64,000 nt of DNA from Streptacidiphilus jiangxiensis (GTDB taxonomy: Bacteria > Actinomycetota > Actinomycetes > Streptomycetales > Streptomycetaceae): the NCBI RefSeq assembly GCF_900109465.1, contig NZ_FOAZ01000007.1, positions 36,830-100,829 of the forward strand, in the 5' to 3' direction. The translations under genes were made by a program, and so were the position numbers. Shown piece by piece: positions 16,881-24,845 of this stretch. Below the pieces are notes generated by a model. That model saw nothing but the letters and a program-made list of their open reading frames with translations, made no database searches and had not been told where the DNA came from. Numbering within the stretch: position 1 is the first letter of the stretch; each line of letters opens with the position of its first letter.

Positions 16881-17219
16881 TCACTGAGAGCGGGCGGTGG
16901 CAAGTGACGGGTCAGACCGACTCGTCTCACTTGGGTCGGACTCGGTGGCGGGCACAGAGGAGAGCCGGAAAAGGCTCTCTTCGTCAAGGGTCCACACGGC
17001 GGCGGCGTCGGGATGGCCATCAGGTCGCTCTTCCCAGATCCGTACCTCGACGCGGTGGGGCATCGGTTCCTGGGTGAACTGCCGACTCTGCAGTTCTGCG
17101 AGGAGGTGCTGGCGGGCCAGTTCCTTCGCGCTGACGGGCAGGTTCTCGGGCGCGCCCGGGGCGATGACGCGGGCGTCATAGCCCGCTTCCTCTGTGATGC
17201 GAAGTTCGCAGTAGTACAT
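16881..17219 (-). CDS. hypothetical protein upstream of GAF-ANTAR pair
   Basis: 112 aa; ATG 17219 follows AAGGAGGC, a near-ideal ribosome-binding site. It opens with MYYCELRITEEAGYDARVI (strand-like), contains a Glu-rich segment around HRVEVRIWEERPDG, and ends in a Ser-rich tail. No membrane segment. Position suggests a first gene in the operon with the GAF-ANTAR regulators. Family not recognised. Confidence 0.6.
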   Translation of the reverse strand: MYYCELRITEEAGYDARVIAPGAPENLPVSAKELARQHLLAELQSRQFTQEPMPHRVEVRIWEERPDGHPDAAAVWTLDEESLFRLSSVPATESDPSETSRSDPSLATARSQ

Positions 17220-17320
17220 CGGGGCCTCCTTCCGCGTGCCGTGCGGCTACCCGCATCCCGGCACCGTAACCGTGAAGGACTGGCTGCCCGGGGGCGTGCC
17301 TGGCTTGGTTCGTATCGGCT

Positions 17321-17725
17321 TTACGTCGGGCCTGCGCGCTGTGGCGCGAGCAGGATGGCTTCGGTTCCGGTCAGGGCCAGCAGGCGCGCCACCGCCGGGG
17401 CCGGGTGGCGCAGGTGGACAGCTGCGCCGACCTGTCGGGCGAGGTGGTGAACGTGGAGGAATGCGTTCAGGCCGCTGCAGTCGCAGAAGTCGACGTGGGT
17501 GAGATCGACATGGATGGCGCCCACACCGTCGAGCAGGCACCGCGTCAGTGCTTGCCGCACCAGTGGCGCGGACTCCAGGTCGATGTCGCCCTTCAGGGTG
17601 ATTTGCGCACTGCTTTCGCCATCGTGCCGCTCTACTGTGCAGGTCGCCGACACCGCTCGGGGCAGGTTCGGCTTGTGGCAGTGGTCGACGACCATGCGTC
17701 GAGCCACGATGTTGTCCGCGGACAT
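17321..17725 (-). CDS. STAS-domain anti-sigma-factor antagonist
   Basis: 134 aa from ATG 17725 (GAGGAGA 5 nt upstream). A 30-residue leader precedes a STAS domain (about 32-125): TLKGDIDLESAPLVRQAL, then HVDLTHVDFCDCSGLNAFL, where the Ser of DCSGLN is the position phosphorylated by an HATPase anti-sigma kinase in partner switching (SpoIIAA/RsbV). Unphosphorylated protein would sequester the anti-sigma factor and free a sigma factor. The cognate kinase is not adjacent; candidates in the window are the intact HATPase at 53596-54021 and the broken one at 21512-21902. Confidence 0.82.
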   Translation of the reverse strand: MSADNIVARRMVVDHCHKPNLPRAVSATCTVERHDGESSAQITLKGDIDLESAPLVRQALTRCLLDGVGAIHVDLTHVDFCDCSGLNAFLHVHHLARQVGAAVHLRHPAPAVARLLALTGTEAILLAPQRAGPT

Positions 17726-17972
17726 CCAGATCTCCTCGGGTGTCTCCTCTGTGAGACCGCCGGGGTCCGGGGCAGCCCTGCGTGGCCGGCGAAGCGGCCT
17801 GCGGCCGGGCGTCGAGGCAACCGCGTCCAGAGCGTTCGGCCGTTGGCGCCGACCCGGCAAACAGGTGTTCTGTTGCGTACTGTACGACGCGCTGCGGCCG
17901 GCTGCTACACCCTGGAGATCGCGGATGCAGCAGCGCCGAGCTGGGCCTCCAACCGGGCCGTGCCGCACCCTG

Positions 17973-18677
17973 CTATGTCGCGGAAGTAGTGGCGGTGGGG
18001 AGTCCGGCGAGCAAGATGTCCAGGCCGCGTTCGAGCTCGGAGGCACCGTCGTAGGACGCGAGGACGGAGGCGAGGCCGCGCAGGTTCGGGAACTCGTGGA
18101 TGGGTAGGCGGTGCAGTCCGAGACGCAGCAGGTCGTCGGTCTCCTCGGGGTTCTCGACGATCTCCTGGAGCTCGTTCAGGATGTGTCCGTGGAGGAATCC
18201 GAACAGGGCGCGGTAGATGTGCAGGGCGTCGGCGCCACTGAACCCGGCCTGGGTGAGCAGGGCGAGGATGTCCTCAAGCGGGCGCAGGGTGCCGCGGGGG
18301 CGTAGCGCGAGCGGCGTGGCCAGCGGGCGGGTGACCAGCAGCGGTACGACGTGCGGGTGGCTGAGTGCGATCCGGCGGAACTGGCGGGCTACTGCGCGCA
18401 GTTGGGCAACCCAGTCGGTGTCGTTCGGGTCCACGGTGAGTTCGGCCAGGACCGTCTCGGCGACGCCGTCGAGCAAGTCGGCCTTGTTCGCCGCGTGGCG
18501 GTAGAGGCTCATCGGGTCGCGACCGAGCGCGCGGGCCAGGCCACGCATGGACAGTTTGTCGATGCCCTCACGGTCGACCATCTCCAGGGCGCAGGCCAGC
18601 ATGCGCTCCCGGGTGAGCTTGCCGCCTGGATGCGGTTCGCCGTCCCGGGGGGCGGAGTCCGCTGAGGTCGCGTCCAT
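17973..18677 (-). CDS. TetR-family regulator
   Basis: 234 aa from ATG 18677 with GAGAGGTGG upstream. The N-terminal helix-turn-helix (about 20-65: LTRERMLACALEMVDREGIDKLSMRGLARALGRDPMSLYRH) is classic TetR; the C-terminal ligand domain resembles TetR_C (LSHPHVVPLLVTRP, LHIYRALFGFLHGH). It is a dimeric repressor released by a small hydrophobic ligand. It faces the gene at 18824 across a promoter carrying two similar operator sites, so it probably represses itself and the small stress-protein array. Confidence 0.88.
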   Translation of the reverse strand: MDATSADSAPRDGEPHPGGKLTRERMLACALEMVDREGIDKLSMRGLARALGRDPMSLYRHAANKADLLDGVAETVLAELTVDPNDTDWVAQLRAVARQFRRIALSHPHVVPLLVTRPLATPLALRPRGTLRPLEDILALLTQAGFSGADALHIYRALFGFLHGHILNELQEIVENPEETDDLLRLGLHRLPIHEFPNLRGLASVLASYDGASELERGLDILLAGLPTATTSAT

Positions 18678-18739
18678 GCCATCACCACCTCTCGCGAGGG
18701 CCAGGCCATCGGCTCGAGCTGAAGGCCCGACCACATTCC

Positions 18740-18800
18740 CGTAGACCTACGGTGTAGACACCAGTCTAGTCGAGGCGTTAACTGTAGGTCTACGGCGTAT
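18740..18800. promoter_or_regulatory. two TetR-type operator sites
   Basis: On the minus strand both sites fit TACRCCGTAGNNCTAC: one at 18740-18759 (TACACCGTAGGTCTAC) and one at 18783-18800 (TACGCCGTAGACCTAC). Each core is partly palindromic (GTAGACCTAC and GTAGGTCTAC). They lie between the divergent TetR gene and the 18824 gene, 42 bp apart. Confidence 0.6.
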
Positions 18801-18823
18801 ATCCCTTTTGGGAGGAACGCGTC

Positions 18824-19348
18824 ATGATCATTGTCCTCGGACTTGTCATTCTCGTCGCTGCGGCCGTCCTGGCCCTGGCGGGATTCTTCGGCAACACCGG
18901 TAGCGCGCACGCCGTCAACGGGGCGTTCTCGGTGTTCGGCCACCACCTGACCGGATCCACCGGCACGCTCTTCCTGTTCGGCGTCATCGTCGGCGCTGCT
19001 GGCATGTTGGGCCTCGGCTTGCTCCTGACCGGAGCCCGCCGCTCCTCCCGGCGCGGCCTGGAGGCCCGTCGCGCACTGCGGCACGCCCGGCGCGAGACGG
19101 CCGTCGCGGACAAGGACCGCGCGGTGCTCGTCGACCAGCGCGATGCTGCCCGAACCGAGGCCGCGACCGCCGACCGGGAGCGCGACGCGGCCGCAGAGCA
19201 GCGCGACGGGCTCCTTCGCACGATTCGACGTGTCGGCACCGGATCGCCGGGTACACGCACCGGCGAGCCGGAATCGGGGCGGGAACCAGGCCTCGACGAG
19301 CCCGAGTCCCGCTGGCGCCGGATGGGGCACCGTGCGGGCCGCGGTTGA
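18824..19348 (+). CDS. membrane protein with two TM helices and charged coiled tail
   Basis: 174 aa; ATG 18824 follows GGGAGGA. Two hydrophobic segments (about 2-23 and 48-70) are joined by a Gly/His loop; the cytosolic remainder (75-140) is an Arg/Glu/Ala heptad-rich helix (RRALRHARRETAVADKDRAV) then a disordered tail. No known domain. It is first in a plus-strand array with CsbD, PRC-barrel, hydrophobic peptide and sigma-factor genes, and the TetR operators precede it. Confidence 0.72.
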   Translation: MIIVLGLVILVAAAVLALAGFFGNTGSAHAVNGAFSVFGHHLTGSTGTLFLFGVIVGAAGMLGLGLLLTGARRSSRRGLEARRALRHARRETAVADKDRAVLVDQRDAARTEAATADRERDAAAEQRDGLLRTIRRVGTGSPGTRTGEPESGREPGLDEPESRWRRMGHRAGRG

Positions 19349-19430
19349 GCCGCAGCGCACACGCCCTACCTCGCATGGGCTTTGATGCCCGCCGGCCCAC
19401 CTCATCGCACACCAGTCGAAAGGCACAGCC

Positions 19431-19604
19431 ATGAGCATTTCCAAGAAGGCCGCCCACAAGGCCGAAGCGGTCAAGGGCGGCGCCAAGAAGGCCGTCGGCC
19501 GCGCCACCGGCGACCGGGCGCTGGAGGCCGAGGGCCGCGGCGACCAGATCAAGGGTGACGCCAAGCAGGCCGGCGCCAAGGTCAAGGACGCCTTCAAGCA
19601 CTGA
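19431..19604 (+). CDS. CsbD-like stress protein, 57 aa
   Basis: A short gene encoding MSISKKAAHKAEAVKGGAKK followed by GRATGDRALEAEGRGDQIKGD and an Ala/Lys helix ending FKH. The GDxxLExEGxxxQxKGxxxQ pattern is the CsbD family, small hydrophilic proteins named after a SigB-controlled gene of Bacillus. It is cytosolic, helical and intrinsically flexible. It has a paralogue at 61492-61665 with nearly the same C-terminal half. Confidence 0.82.
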   Translation: MSISKKAAHKAEAVKGGAKKAVGRATGDRALEAEGRGDQIKGDAKQAGAKVKDAFKH

Positions 19605-19671
19605 ACACCCTGGCGGCCCTGACACTCGCCGCCGGGCCCGGACTCGGGCCCACGACTCCAAGGAACAGCAC

Positions 19672-20019
19672 ATGAGCGACATCTGGGGCTACGGCCCCGC
19701 CTCGAAGTACAGCTCCGGCACGGACCTGACCGGCTACAAGGTCGAGGCCACCGACGGCCACGTAGGCAAGGTCGACGACGCCACCGACGAGGTCGGCTCC
19801 GCGTTCATCGTCGTCAACTGCAAGCCTTGGCTGATCGGCAAGCACGTGATGCTGCCCGCCGGCACCATCACCGTCGTGGAGACCGACCAGGAGACCATCC
19901 ACGTCAACCGCACCAAGGACGAGATCAAGAACGCTCCCGAGTACGACCCTGAGCTCCACCGGAACGACGCCAAGTACCGCACCACCCTGGGCACCTACTA
20001 CGGATCCCACGGCCGCTGA
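19672..20019 (+). CDS. PRC-barrel domain protein
   Basis: 115 aa; ATG 19672 preceded by AAGGA. The PRC-barrel (about 18-85) reads TGYKVEATDGHVGKVDDAT, then VVNCKPWLIGKHVMLPAGT and VNRTKDEIKNAPEYD. Such beta-barrels are found in ribosome maturation and photosynthetic proteins, and as stand-alone stress-associated proteins in actinobacteria. It is closest by eye to the protein at 57171-57521 (same GKHV, KNAPEF/Y blocks). It lies between CsbD and the hydrophobic peptide gene. Confidence 0.82.
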   Translation: MSDIWGYGPASKYSSGTDLTGYKVEATDGHVGKVDDATDEVGSAFIVVNCKPWLIGKHVMLPAGTITVVETDQETIHVNRTKDEIKNAPEYDPELHRNDAKYRTTLGTYYGSHGR

Positions 20020-20130
20020 CCCACCTGCGGCGCAGCCGCCGCCCCGACGCGACGCCGGGGCACTGACCTCGCGACGAGGCCCCAGAGCAGCGCCTATGAC
20101 GTCGGCCCGGGGCCGCCCGAACAATCCGGC

Positions 20131-20184
20131 GGGCCCCAAGGCCGGTCAGCAACGTCTGAGTCCGAAGCCGGCCTTGCGGGGCCC
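20131..20184 (+). promoter_or_regulatory. long hairpin in leader of the hydrophobic peptide gene
   Basis: GGGCCCCAAGGCCGG (20131-20145) pairs with CCGGCCTTGCGGGGCCC (20168-20184) with a two-base bulge and a 22-base loop. It ends about 10 bases before the AAGGAGG site of the 20211 gene. It could terminate transcription from the PRC-barrel gene or attenuate expression of the peptide gene. Confidence 0.5.
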
Positions 20185-20210
20185 CCGATCCGATGAAGGA
20201 GGTGTTACTC

Positions 20211-20384
20211 ATGGTTCTCTTGATCGTTGTCCTGCTCTTGGCGCTGGTCCTGGGCGGTGCGGGCTTCGCCCTGCATGCGCTGTGGTGGATCGCGCTGGTG
20301 GTCCTGGCCCTGTGGCTGCTCGGCTTCGTCTTCCGCGGCGAGCGCGCAGGTGCCGGCGGTCGTAGCCGCTGGTACCGCTGGTAG
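20211..20384 (+). CDS. small hydrophobic membrane peptide, 57 aa
   Basis: ATG 20211 lies 6 nt after AAGGAGGTG, so it is preferred to an upstream ATG at 20193. Two hydrophobic stretches (MVLLIVVLLLALVLGGAGF; LWWIALVVLALWLLGFVF) form one long hairpin or two short membrane helices, followed by an Arg-rich C-terminus (GRSRWYRW). Actinobacterial 'hydrophobic protein' genes of this type often sit beside stress genes. A similar gene is at 54435-54602, also right after a PRC-barrel gene. Confidence 0.75.
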   Translation: MVLLIVVLLLALVLGGAGFALHALWWIALVVLALWLLGFVFRGERAGAGGRSRWYRW

Positions 20385-20539
20385 CAGCCACGTGCCCGCC
20401 CCGCGGGCCGCCCCAACCGGCGGCCGCGAGGCGGACCGCTGCGCCGAAACCCGGAAATCAGGAAGCCCGCGCACGAAATCCGTCATCAGAGGGGACGCCG
20501 CCCGAACCAGCCGGTGAGCGGCACGTCCCGGAGGACACC

Positions 20540-21400
20540 ATGGCCCGCACCATCCTGACCGTGACCAGCCCGCGAAATCCCGTCGGACTGCCCGCCCCCG
20601 CGCAGATTCCGCGCCTGCCAACCCCCAACTGCCTCACCGTCGACGAGTCACGCGACCTGTCCCGAGTGCTCTTCCAACGGCTGTGGACGCTCCCCGAGGG
20701 CAGCGCCGACTACTCCTACGTGCGAAACACCCTGGTCGAGCTCAACCTCGCCCTGGTGCGCGCCTGCGTCTCCCACTTCCGCCATCGCAGCGAGCCGACC
20801 GACGATCTCATGCAGGTCGGCATCGTCGGCCTGATCAAGGCCATCAACCGCTTCGACCCGGGCCGCGGGGTGGAGTTCGCGACGTTCGCACTGCCCACCA
20901 TCGACGGCGAACTCAAACGGTTCTTCAGGGACACCAGTTGGGCGGTGCAGGTGCCGCGGCGCCTGCAGGAGCTGCGACTGAAACTGGCTCGTAGTCACGA
21001 CACTCTCCAGCAGCAGCTCGGGCACGAGCCCAGCGACCCGGAACTGGCCGCCCATCTGGGGGCCACCGTGGACGACATCGCCGAAGCGAGGATCGCGACC
21101 AACGCCTACACCGCCGGAACGCTGGAACCCCCCATCGACGCCGAGGGGAACGACAGCCCTCTCAGTCGCCAACTCGGTTACACCGACTACGGTCTGGAGC
21201 GGGTCGAGGCCTGTGAGGCCCTTCGACCTGCCATCGCGGCCCTCTGCGAGCGCGACCGGGCCGTTCTCTCACTGCGCTTCACCGGGGAGCTCACCCAGGC
21301 TCAGATAGGCGCTGAGCTGGGTATTTCCCAGATGCAGGTCTCCCGCATCCTGACTCGGGTCCTCGATCGACTGCGCGCCGTACTCCTCGCCGAACGATGA
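20540..21400 (+). CDS. SigB/SigF-family RNA polymerase sigma factor
   Basis: 286 aa. Region 2 (about 75-140) contains LNLALVRACVSHFRHRSEPTDDL, VGIVGLIKAINRFD and FATFALPTIDGELKRFF, region 3 follows (VPRRLQELRLKL), and region 4 (about 235-285) has TQAQIGAELGISQMQVSRILTR, the -35 recognition helix. This is the general-stress/sporulation group of sigma-70, usually held by an HATPase anti-sigma factor. It ends 111 bp before a convergent, frameshifted RsbW-like gene. ATG 20540 follows CCCGGAGGAC. Paralogues: 44396-45226 (intact) and 36075-37207 (broken). Confidence 0.92.
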   Translation: MARTILTVTSPRNPVGLPAPAQIPRLPTPNCLTVDESRDLSRVLFQRLWTLPEGSADYSYVRNTLVELNLALVRACVSHFRHRSEPTDDLMQVGIVGLIKAINRFDPGRGVEFATFALPTIDGELKRFFRDTSWAVQVPRRLQELRLKLARSHDTLQQQLGHEPSDPELAAHLGATVDDIAEARIATNAYTAGTLEPPIDAEGNDSPLSRQLGYTDYGLERVEACEALRPAIAALCERDRAVLSLRFTGELTQAQIGAELGISQMQVSRILTRVLDRLRAVLLAER

Positions 21401-21511
21401 CACGGGCCGCCTTCTCGCCCTGCCGGGAAGCACTACGGCCGGCATGGCGACAGGCATTTCGCCGAGACCGACCTGCCGAGCACACCCCGGCGTGACGTGA
21501 CGCCCCAACGC

Positions 21512-21902
21512 TCACAGAGGGCCCGGAGGACTTGGATCCCGTACCCGCCTGTGCTTTTCAGCGGCCCGGTGAATCGTGGCGCGGGGAGCTGGGGGACGGG
21601 TGTCGAAGACTTTGATGTGCAGCAGACTCGGCGGGGCCCAGACCAGTTCCAGCAGCCAGGCCCCGCCGCCGTGCCGACAGGGCCTTCGTCAGCAGCTCGG
21701 ATACCGACAACAGGGCGTTCGCCATCAGATCGAGGTCATCTGGTTGCTTCGGCTCAGGATCCAAATCCCAAGCGGTGATCACAGCATGGGTGAACGTGCG
21801 GCTGGCGGCCGCACTCGATTCGTCACCGCCCAGGTCCAGTCGCCGCACGCGCTCAGGCTCCGGGATCCGATGGCCCGTGGTTCTGCCGCCGCGTGGATGC
21901 AT
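21512..21902 (-). pseudogene. frameshifted RsbW-like HATPase anti-sigma factor
   Basis: The first frame encodes RRLDLGGDESSAAASRTFTH, then MANALLSVSELLTKAL, the N-box region of SpoIIAB/RsbW-type ATPases. Near 21677 the sense shifts by one base: the next frame continues RHGGGAWLLELVWAPPSLLH, then IKVFDTRPP, as expected for the family, and ends at 21512. The two halves join exactly if one extra base is removed. As it stands, translation of the first frame gives a scrambled tail without the ATP lid. Sequencing error remains possible. Convergent with the sigma gene at 20540. Confidence 0.72.
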
Positions 21903-22006
21903 GGCTGTGCACGTCGCCGAGTTGTGGTGTGTCGCTCACAACCGGTCCGGCATGGACCGTGTCGCCGCGCTCGTCCGGTCCATCTGCGTGGATGCGACGG
22001 TCGGCA

Positions 22007-22411
22007 TCAGCTTGATGGTGGGAGAAGGGTGCCGAGCGGGCCGAGGTCGAGGTTGAGGTCCTGCAGGGTCAGGCCGTAGCGGTTGCAGAGCTCGGTCATG
22101 CGGTCATGCAGGGCCAACAGCGTGTCTCCCAGGGCTTCCTCCTGCGCCTGTGTGAGGTCCCCGCACTCCACGCGGTGGAGAGCCTGGCGCTCCATGAGTT
22201 GGCGGAGAAGCTCGACGATGGTCAGCACGAGTTTCATCAGATCGCGCTCGACGGTGTCCGGGCCGGTGGCAAGCCTGCGCGGCCGAGAATCGGGGCCGCA
22301 CAGCGAGCGGTGAGAGGCATCGTCAGATGAGGGCGGTAGCAGTCTGAAGGCGCGGCTGGCTGCTTCCGCGACTTCGTCGAAGCGGCCTGGAGGCGGGGGG
22401 GTGCTGGTCAT
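22007..22411 (-). CDS. gvpK: gas vesicle protein GvpK
   Basis: 134 aa. Conserved core VERDLMKLVLTIVELLRQLMERQALHRVE (split here as VERDLMKLVLTIVELL and MERQALHRVE, residues 54-83), then LTQAQEEALGDTLLALHDRM and LNLDLGPLG. GvpK is an accessory protein needed for vesicle growth. ATG 22411 overlaps the stop of gvpS by 4 bases, so it is translationally coupled and last in the operon. Confidence 0.92.
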   Translation of the reverse strand: MTSTPPPPGRFDEVAEAASRAFRLLPPSSDDASHRSLCGPDSRPRRLATGPDTVERDLMKLVLTIVELLRQLMERQALHRVECGDLTQAQEEALGDTLLALHDRMTELCNRYGLTLQDLNLDLGPLGTLLPPSS

Positions 22412-22644
22412 GGGAGTGTGCGTGGTTGCCGTGAGCCTGAAGTCCACGGTGCGGGGTGCTGCTCGCTGATGGACATGATCAGCGCTCGCAGCGAGATGCG
22501 GACGAGGTCGATGTCGGCGATCGACAGCACGATGTCGCCGGTGAGGACGACGCCGCTGCCCAGGAGGCGGTCGAGCAGATCGATCAGTGCGACCTGCCGC
22601 TGTGGCAGAGGGGCGCCAGGGTTGGCCCCGTCGAACACCGTCAC
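22408..22644 (-). CDS. gvpS: gas vesicle protein GvpS (GvpA/J-like)
   Basis: 78 aa from GTG 22644 (GAGGAG upstream). Core QVALIDLLDRLLGSGVVLTGD followed by IADIDLVRISLRALI is the shared GvpA/J/M/S fold that forms or nucleates the ribbed protein shell. It overlaps gvpL by 3-4 bases and gvpK by 4. Compared with GvpA it has a short N-terminus and no long tail. Confidence 0.9.
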   Translation of the reverse strand: MTVFDGANPGAPLPQRQVALIDLLDRLLGSGVVLTGDIVLSIADIDLVRISLRALIMSISEQHPAPWTSGSRQPRTLP

Positions 22645-23435
22645 GTTGCGTACTCCTCGCCTTGGTGGGGGGTGGCGAAGGAGTAGGGCGCCCAGGGGCC
22701 GGTGATCTCGACCCTGACACCGGGGAGGCCGTCGGTCGATCGGACCACGGCGGTGTAGAAAGCATCCGCGCGTTCCGTCTCCACGAGGTAGGCGTCGTTG
22801 GTGACGTTGGTGCCGGGCCCCGGAGCAAGTTCGCCCTGCTGGACGCGGTGGCGGACGCGGTCGATCGCGTGGAGACGGGCGGCCGCGTCGATCCGCTCGG
22901 CGGCCGTGTGAGCTGCGCGATAGCCGGCCTGCCGCAGGTCCTGTTCGGCGCGACGGTGGTGCAGGTAGGCGCGCCCGGGGCCGAGGTCCTGCGGCGGGGC
23001 AGTGGGTGGCGCGGCCGGGGTGTCGACGTAGAGCTTGACGCCCCATTCAAGCCGGCCGGCCAGTTGGGACAGACGCTCGCGGAAGGCATCGTGCCGTGCG
23101 TCGAGAACGGCGCGGACCCGGTCGTCGTCAAGGTAGACCGTCGCCAGCCGCAGCGGCAGGACAGTGGTGTGCGCGGCGATCCCCTCGATCACGTGGTGGT
23201 GGGCCCGGGCGATCTCCTCCAGCCAGGTGAGCTCCTCCAGATGGTGTCGCAGCGCAGCCTCGTCGAAGTCAGCGGCAGGAACGGGGCTCACCACGGCCAC
23301 GACATCACCGGCGTTGGTGGGCTCGACGAGATGGGCCCGCGCGCCAGCCACCCCGGACAGGGTCGTGGCGACGCGGTGCAGTGTGTCGGTGGGCCGTGCG
23401 ACGGCGTAGGTGTAGGCCAGGTACGGGCTGGTCAT
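22641..23435 (-). CDS. gvpL: gas vesicle protein GvpL/GvpF family
   Basis: 264 aa from ATG 23435. Opens MTSPYLAYTYAVAR, with the family blocks VLPLRLATVYLDDDRVRAVL and GVKLYVD in the middle and TGPWAPYSFA at the end. GvpF/L proteins are ferredoxin-like two-domain accessory proteins that bind GvpA and prevent its premature aggregation. The gene overlaps gvpJ at its start and gvpS at its stop. Confidence 0.9.
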   Translation of the reverse strand: MTSPYLAYTYAVARPTDTLHRVATTLSGVAGARAHLVEPTNAGDVVAVVSPVPAADFDEAALRHHLEELTWLEEIARAHHHVIEGIAAHTTVLPLRLATVYLDDDRVRAVLDARHDAFRERLSQLAGRLEWGVKLYVDTPAAPPTAPPQDLGPGRAYLHHRRAEQDLRQAGYRAAHTAAERIDAAARLHAIDRVRHRVQQGELAPGPGTNVTNDAYLVETERADAFYTAVVRSTDGLPGVRVEITGPWAPYSFATPHQGEEYAT

Positions 23436-23869
23436 GGCTCGCCTCGGGTGGTCGGGCGGGTCCGGGGCTGCGCTCGCTTGGCTGCGGCTCGGCGGGGCGT
23501 GGGGTCTGCGTCGACGTCCGCGGCAGGTGGGAGTGCGGTCTGGGCTTGCAGCATCTCGATCTGTTCGCGCAGTCGTCGGTTCTCCTCCTCCAGCGGTTGG
23601 CGGTGCTCCGCGTGGGAGGACAGCGAGGGGTCGTGTTCCCACCAGTCGATGCCCATCTCCTTGGCCTTGTCCACGGACGCGATCAGCAGCCGAAGTTTGA
23701 TGGTGAGCAGCTCGATGTCGAGGAGGTTGATCTGGATGTCCCCGGCGATGACGATGCCCTTGTCCAGAACGCGTTCCAGGATGTCGGCGAGGCTGGCCGA
23801 CGACTGCCCGCCCGGCGGAGCAGATCTGGAGGGGAAGGAGTCGAACCGGTTAGCGAGTGGATCGGTCAC
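23432..23869 (-). CDS. gvpJ: gas vesicle protein GvpJ
   Basis: 145 aa. SLADILERVLDKGIVIAGD and LLDIELLTIKLRLLIASVDKA (about residues 26-70) give the GvpA-like core, then a Glu/Arg coiled segment (EEENRRLREQIEML) and a basic tail. GvpJ is a minor shell protein thought to help form the conical tips. ATG 23869 overlaps the gvpG stop. Confidence 0.9.
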   Translation of the reverse strand: MTDPLANRFDSFPSRSAPPGGQSSASLADILERVLDKGIVIAGDIQINLLDIELLTIKLRLLIASVDKAKEMGIDWWEHDPSLSSHAEHRQPLEEENRRLREQIEMLQAQTALPPAADVDADPTPRRAAAKRAQPRTRPTTRGEP

Positions 23870-24114
23870 GGTTGTCGCCCCCTCCAGGCTCTGATCTCGT
23901 CCAGACGGTCCAGGAGCTCGTCCTCGCAGCGGTCGAACGTCTCCTCATCGATCTCGCCGGCCAGGAGTGCCCGCTCCAGGTCCGCGAGCTCGCTCTCGAT
24001 GGGTCCCGGGTCGTAGTACTCGTTCTCGGCTGTCTCCACGACGCGTTCCAGCACCCAGATGGTGCCCCGGACGGGGGCCAGCGGGAGAGTGAGTATCTGA
24101 GAGAAGAGGCCCAC
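23866..24114 (-). CDS. gvpG: gas vesicle protein GvpG
   Basis: 82 aa: MGLFSQILTLPLAPVRGTIW at the N-terminus, then an acidic helical region (ESELADLERALLAGEIDEET) ending DEIRAWRG. The pattern is that of GvpG, a small accessory protein. It is 16 bp downstream of gvpF and overlaps gvpJ by 4 bases. Confidence 0.9.
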   Translation of the reverse strand: MGLFSQILTLPLAPVRGTIWVLERVVETAENEYYDPGPIESELADLERALLAGEIDEETFDRCEDELLDRLDEIRAWRGRQP

Positions 24115-24130
24115 GGCGGTTCCTTCCGCA

Positions 24131-24844
24131 TCACACGAAGCTGTAGGCGGGCAGGGGACCGTACAGCCGGACGTCGACGTGGTCGCCGAGTTCGCTCGCG
24201 AGGCCCTTCTCGGCCGCCAGGAACTGTTGCTCGTGCTTCTGGTCCACCAGGAAGGAGACGTTGAGGAAGTCCTCCCCGGTCGGCGCGGAGCTCAGCTGCT
24301 GGCGCGCGTGGGGTCGCAGCGCCTCGGCGATTCCTGCGGCCAGAGCGCCCTGGCGCGCCTGCACCTCCTGGGCCACCAATTCGCCGAGGGCGAGCGGAAG
24401 GTCGGGGTTGGTGTTGCCGCCGGTGATTTCGTCGTTGAGCCGTCGAGCCTCGGGCGTCTCCCACAGAATCTGCCGCAGCAGGGCGTCCTGGTCGGTCGCG
24501 GCCTTGAGGTGGTACTCGGCACAGTCCTCAAGCGCGGTGAGCTTGAGGGTGTACTCCTCACGGCGTTTGTCGAGTGCGGCTTGGACCGCCTCGTCGTCCG
24601 GGGCGGTGAGGCCGAAGCGCAGTGGTAGTACGGTGCCATCGGCCATGAGCCGTTGCTGCACGTTCTGGTGCGCGGTGAGGTCGCGGCGTTTGGGCCGCAG
24701 GTCGGCTGGAGCGTCGCTGACGACCGCGCACAGCGGCCCGGCACGCACGCTCCGAAGGACCGACGGCGGCTCGCCGACCCCGGTCAGACCTTCCAAGTGC
24801 CGGGGGTGGGCTGCTGCGGTGATGGAGTACACGTAGACGGCCAC
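24131..24844 (-). CDS. gvpF: gas vesicle protein GvpF
   Basis: 237 aa. MAVYVYSITAAAHPRHLEGL at the start, VLPLRFGLTAPDD near residue 70, and a C-terminal domain with NVSFLVDQKHEQQFLAA and LYGPLPAYSFV. It is the GvpF partner of GvpL (22641-23435) and probably the chaperone for GvpA assembly. It lies one base after the gvpA stop. Confidence 0.92.
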   Translation of the reverse strand: MAVYVYSITAAAHPRHLEGLTGVGEPPSVLRSVRAGPLCAVVSDAPADLRPKRRDLTAHQNVQQRLMADGTVLPLRFGLTAPDDEAVQAALDKRREEYTLKLTALEDCAEYHLKAATDQDALLRQILWETPEARRLNDEITGGNTNPDLPLALGELVAQEVQARQGALAAGIAEALRPHARQQLSSAPTGEDFLNVSFLVDQKHEQQFLAAEKGLASELGDHVDVRLYGPLPAYSFV

Positions 24845-24845
24845 G

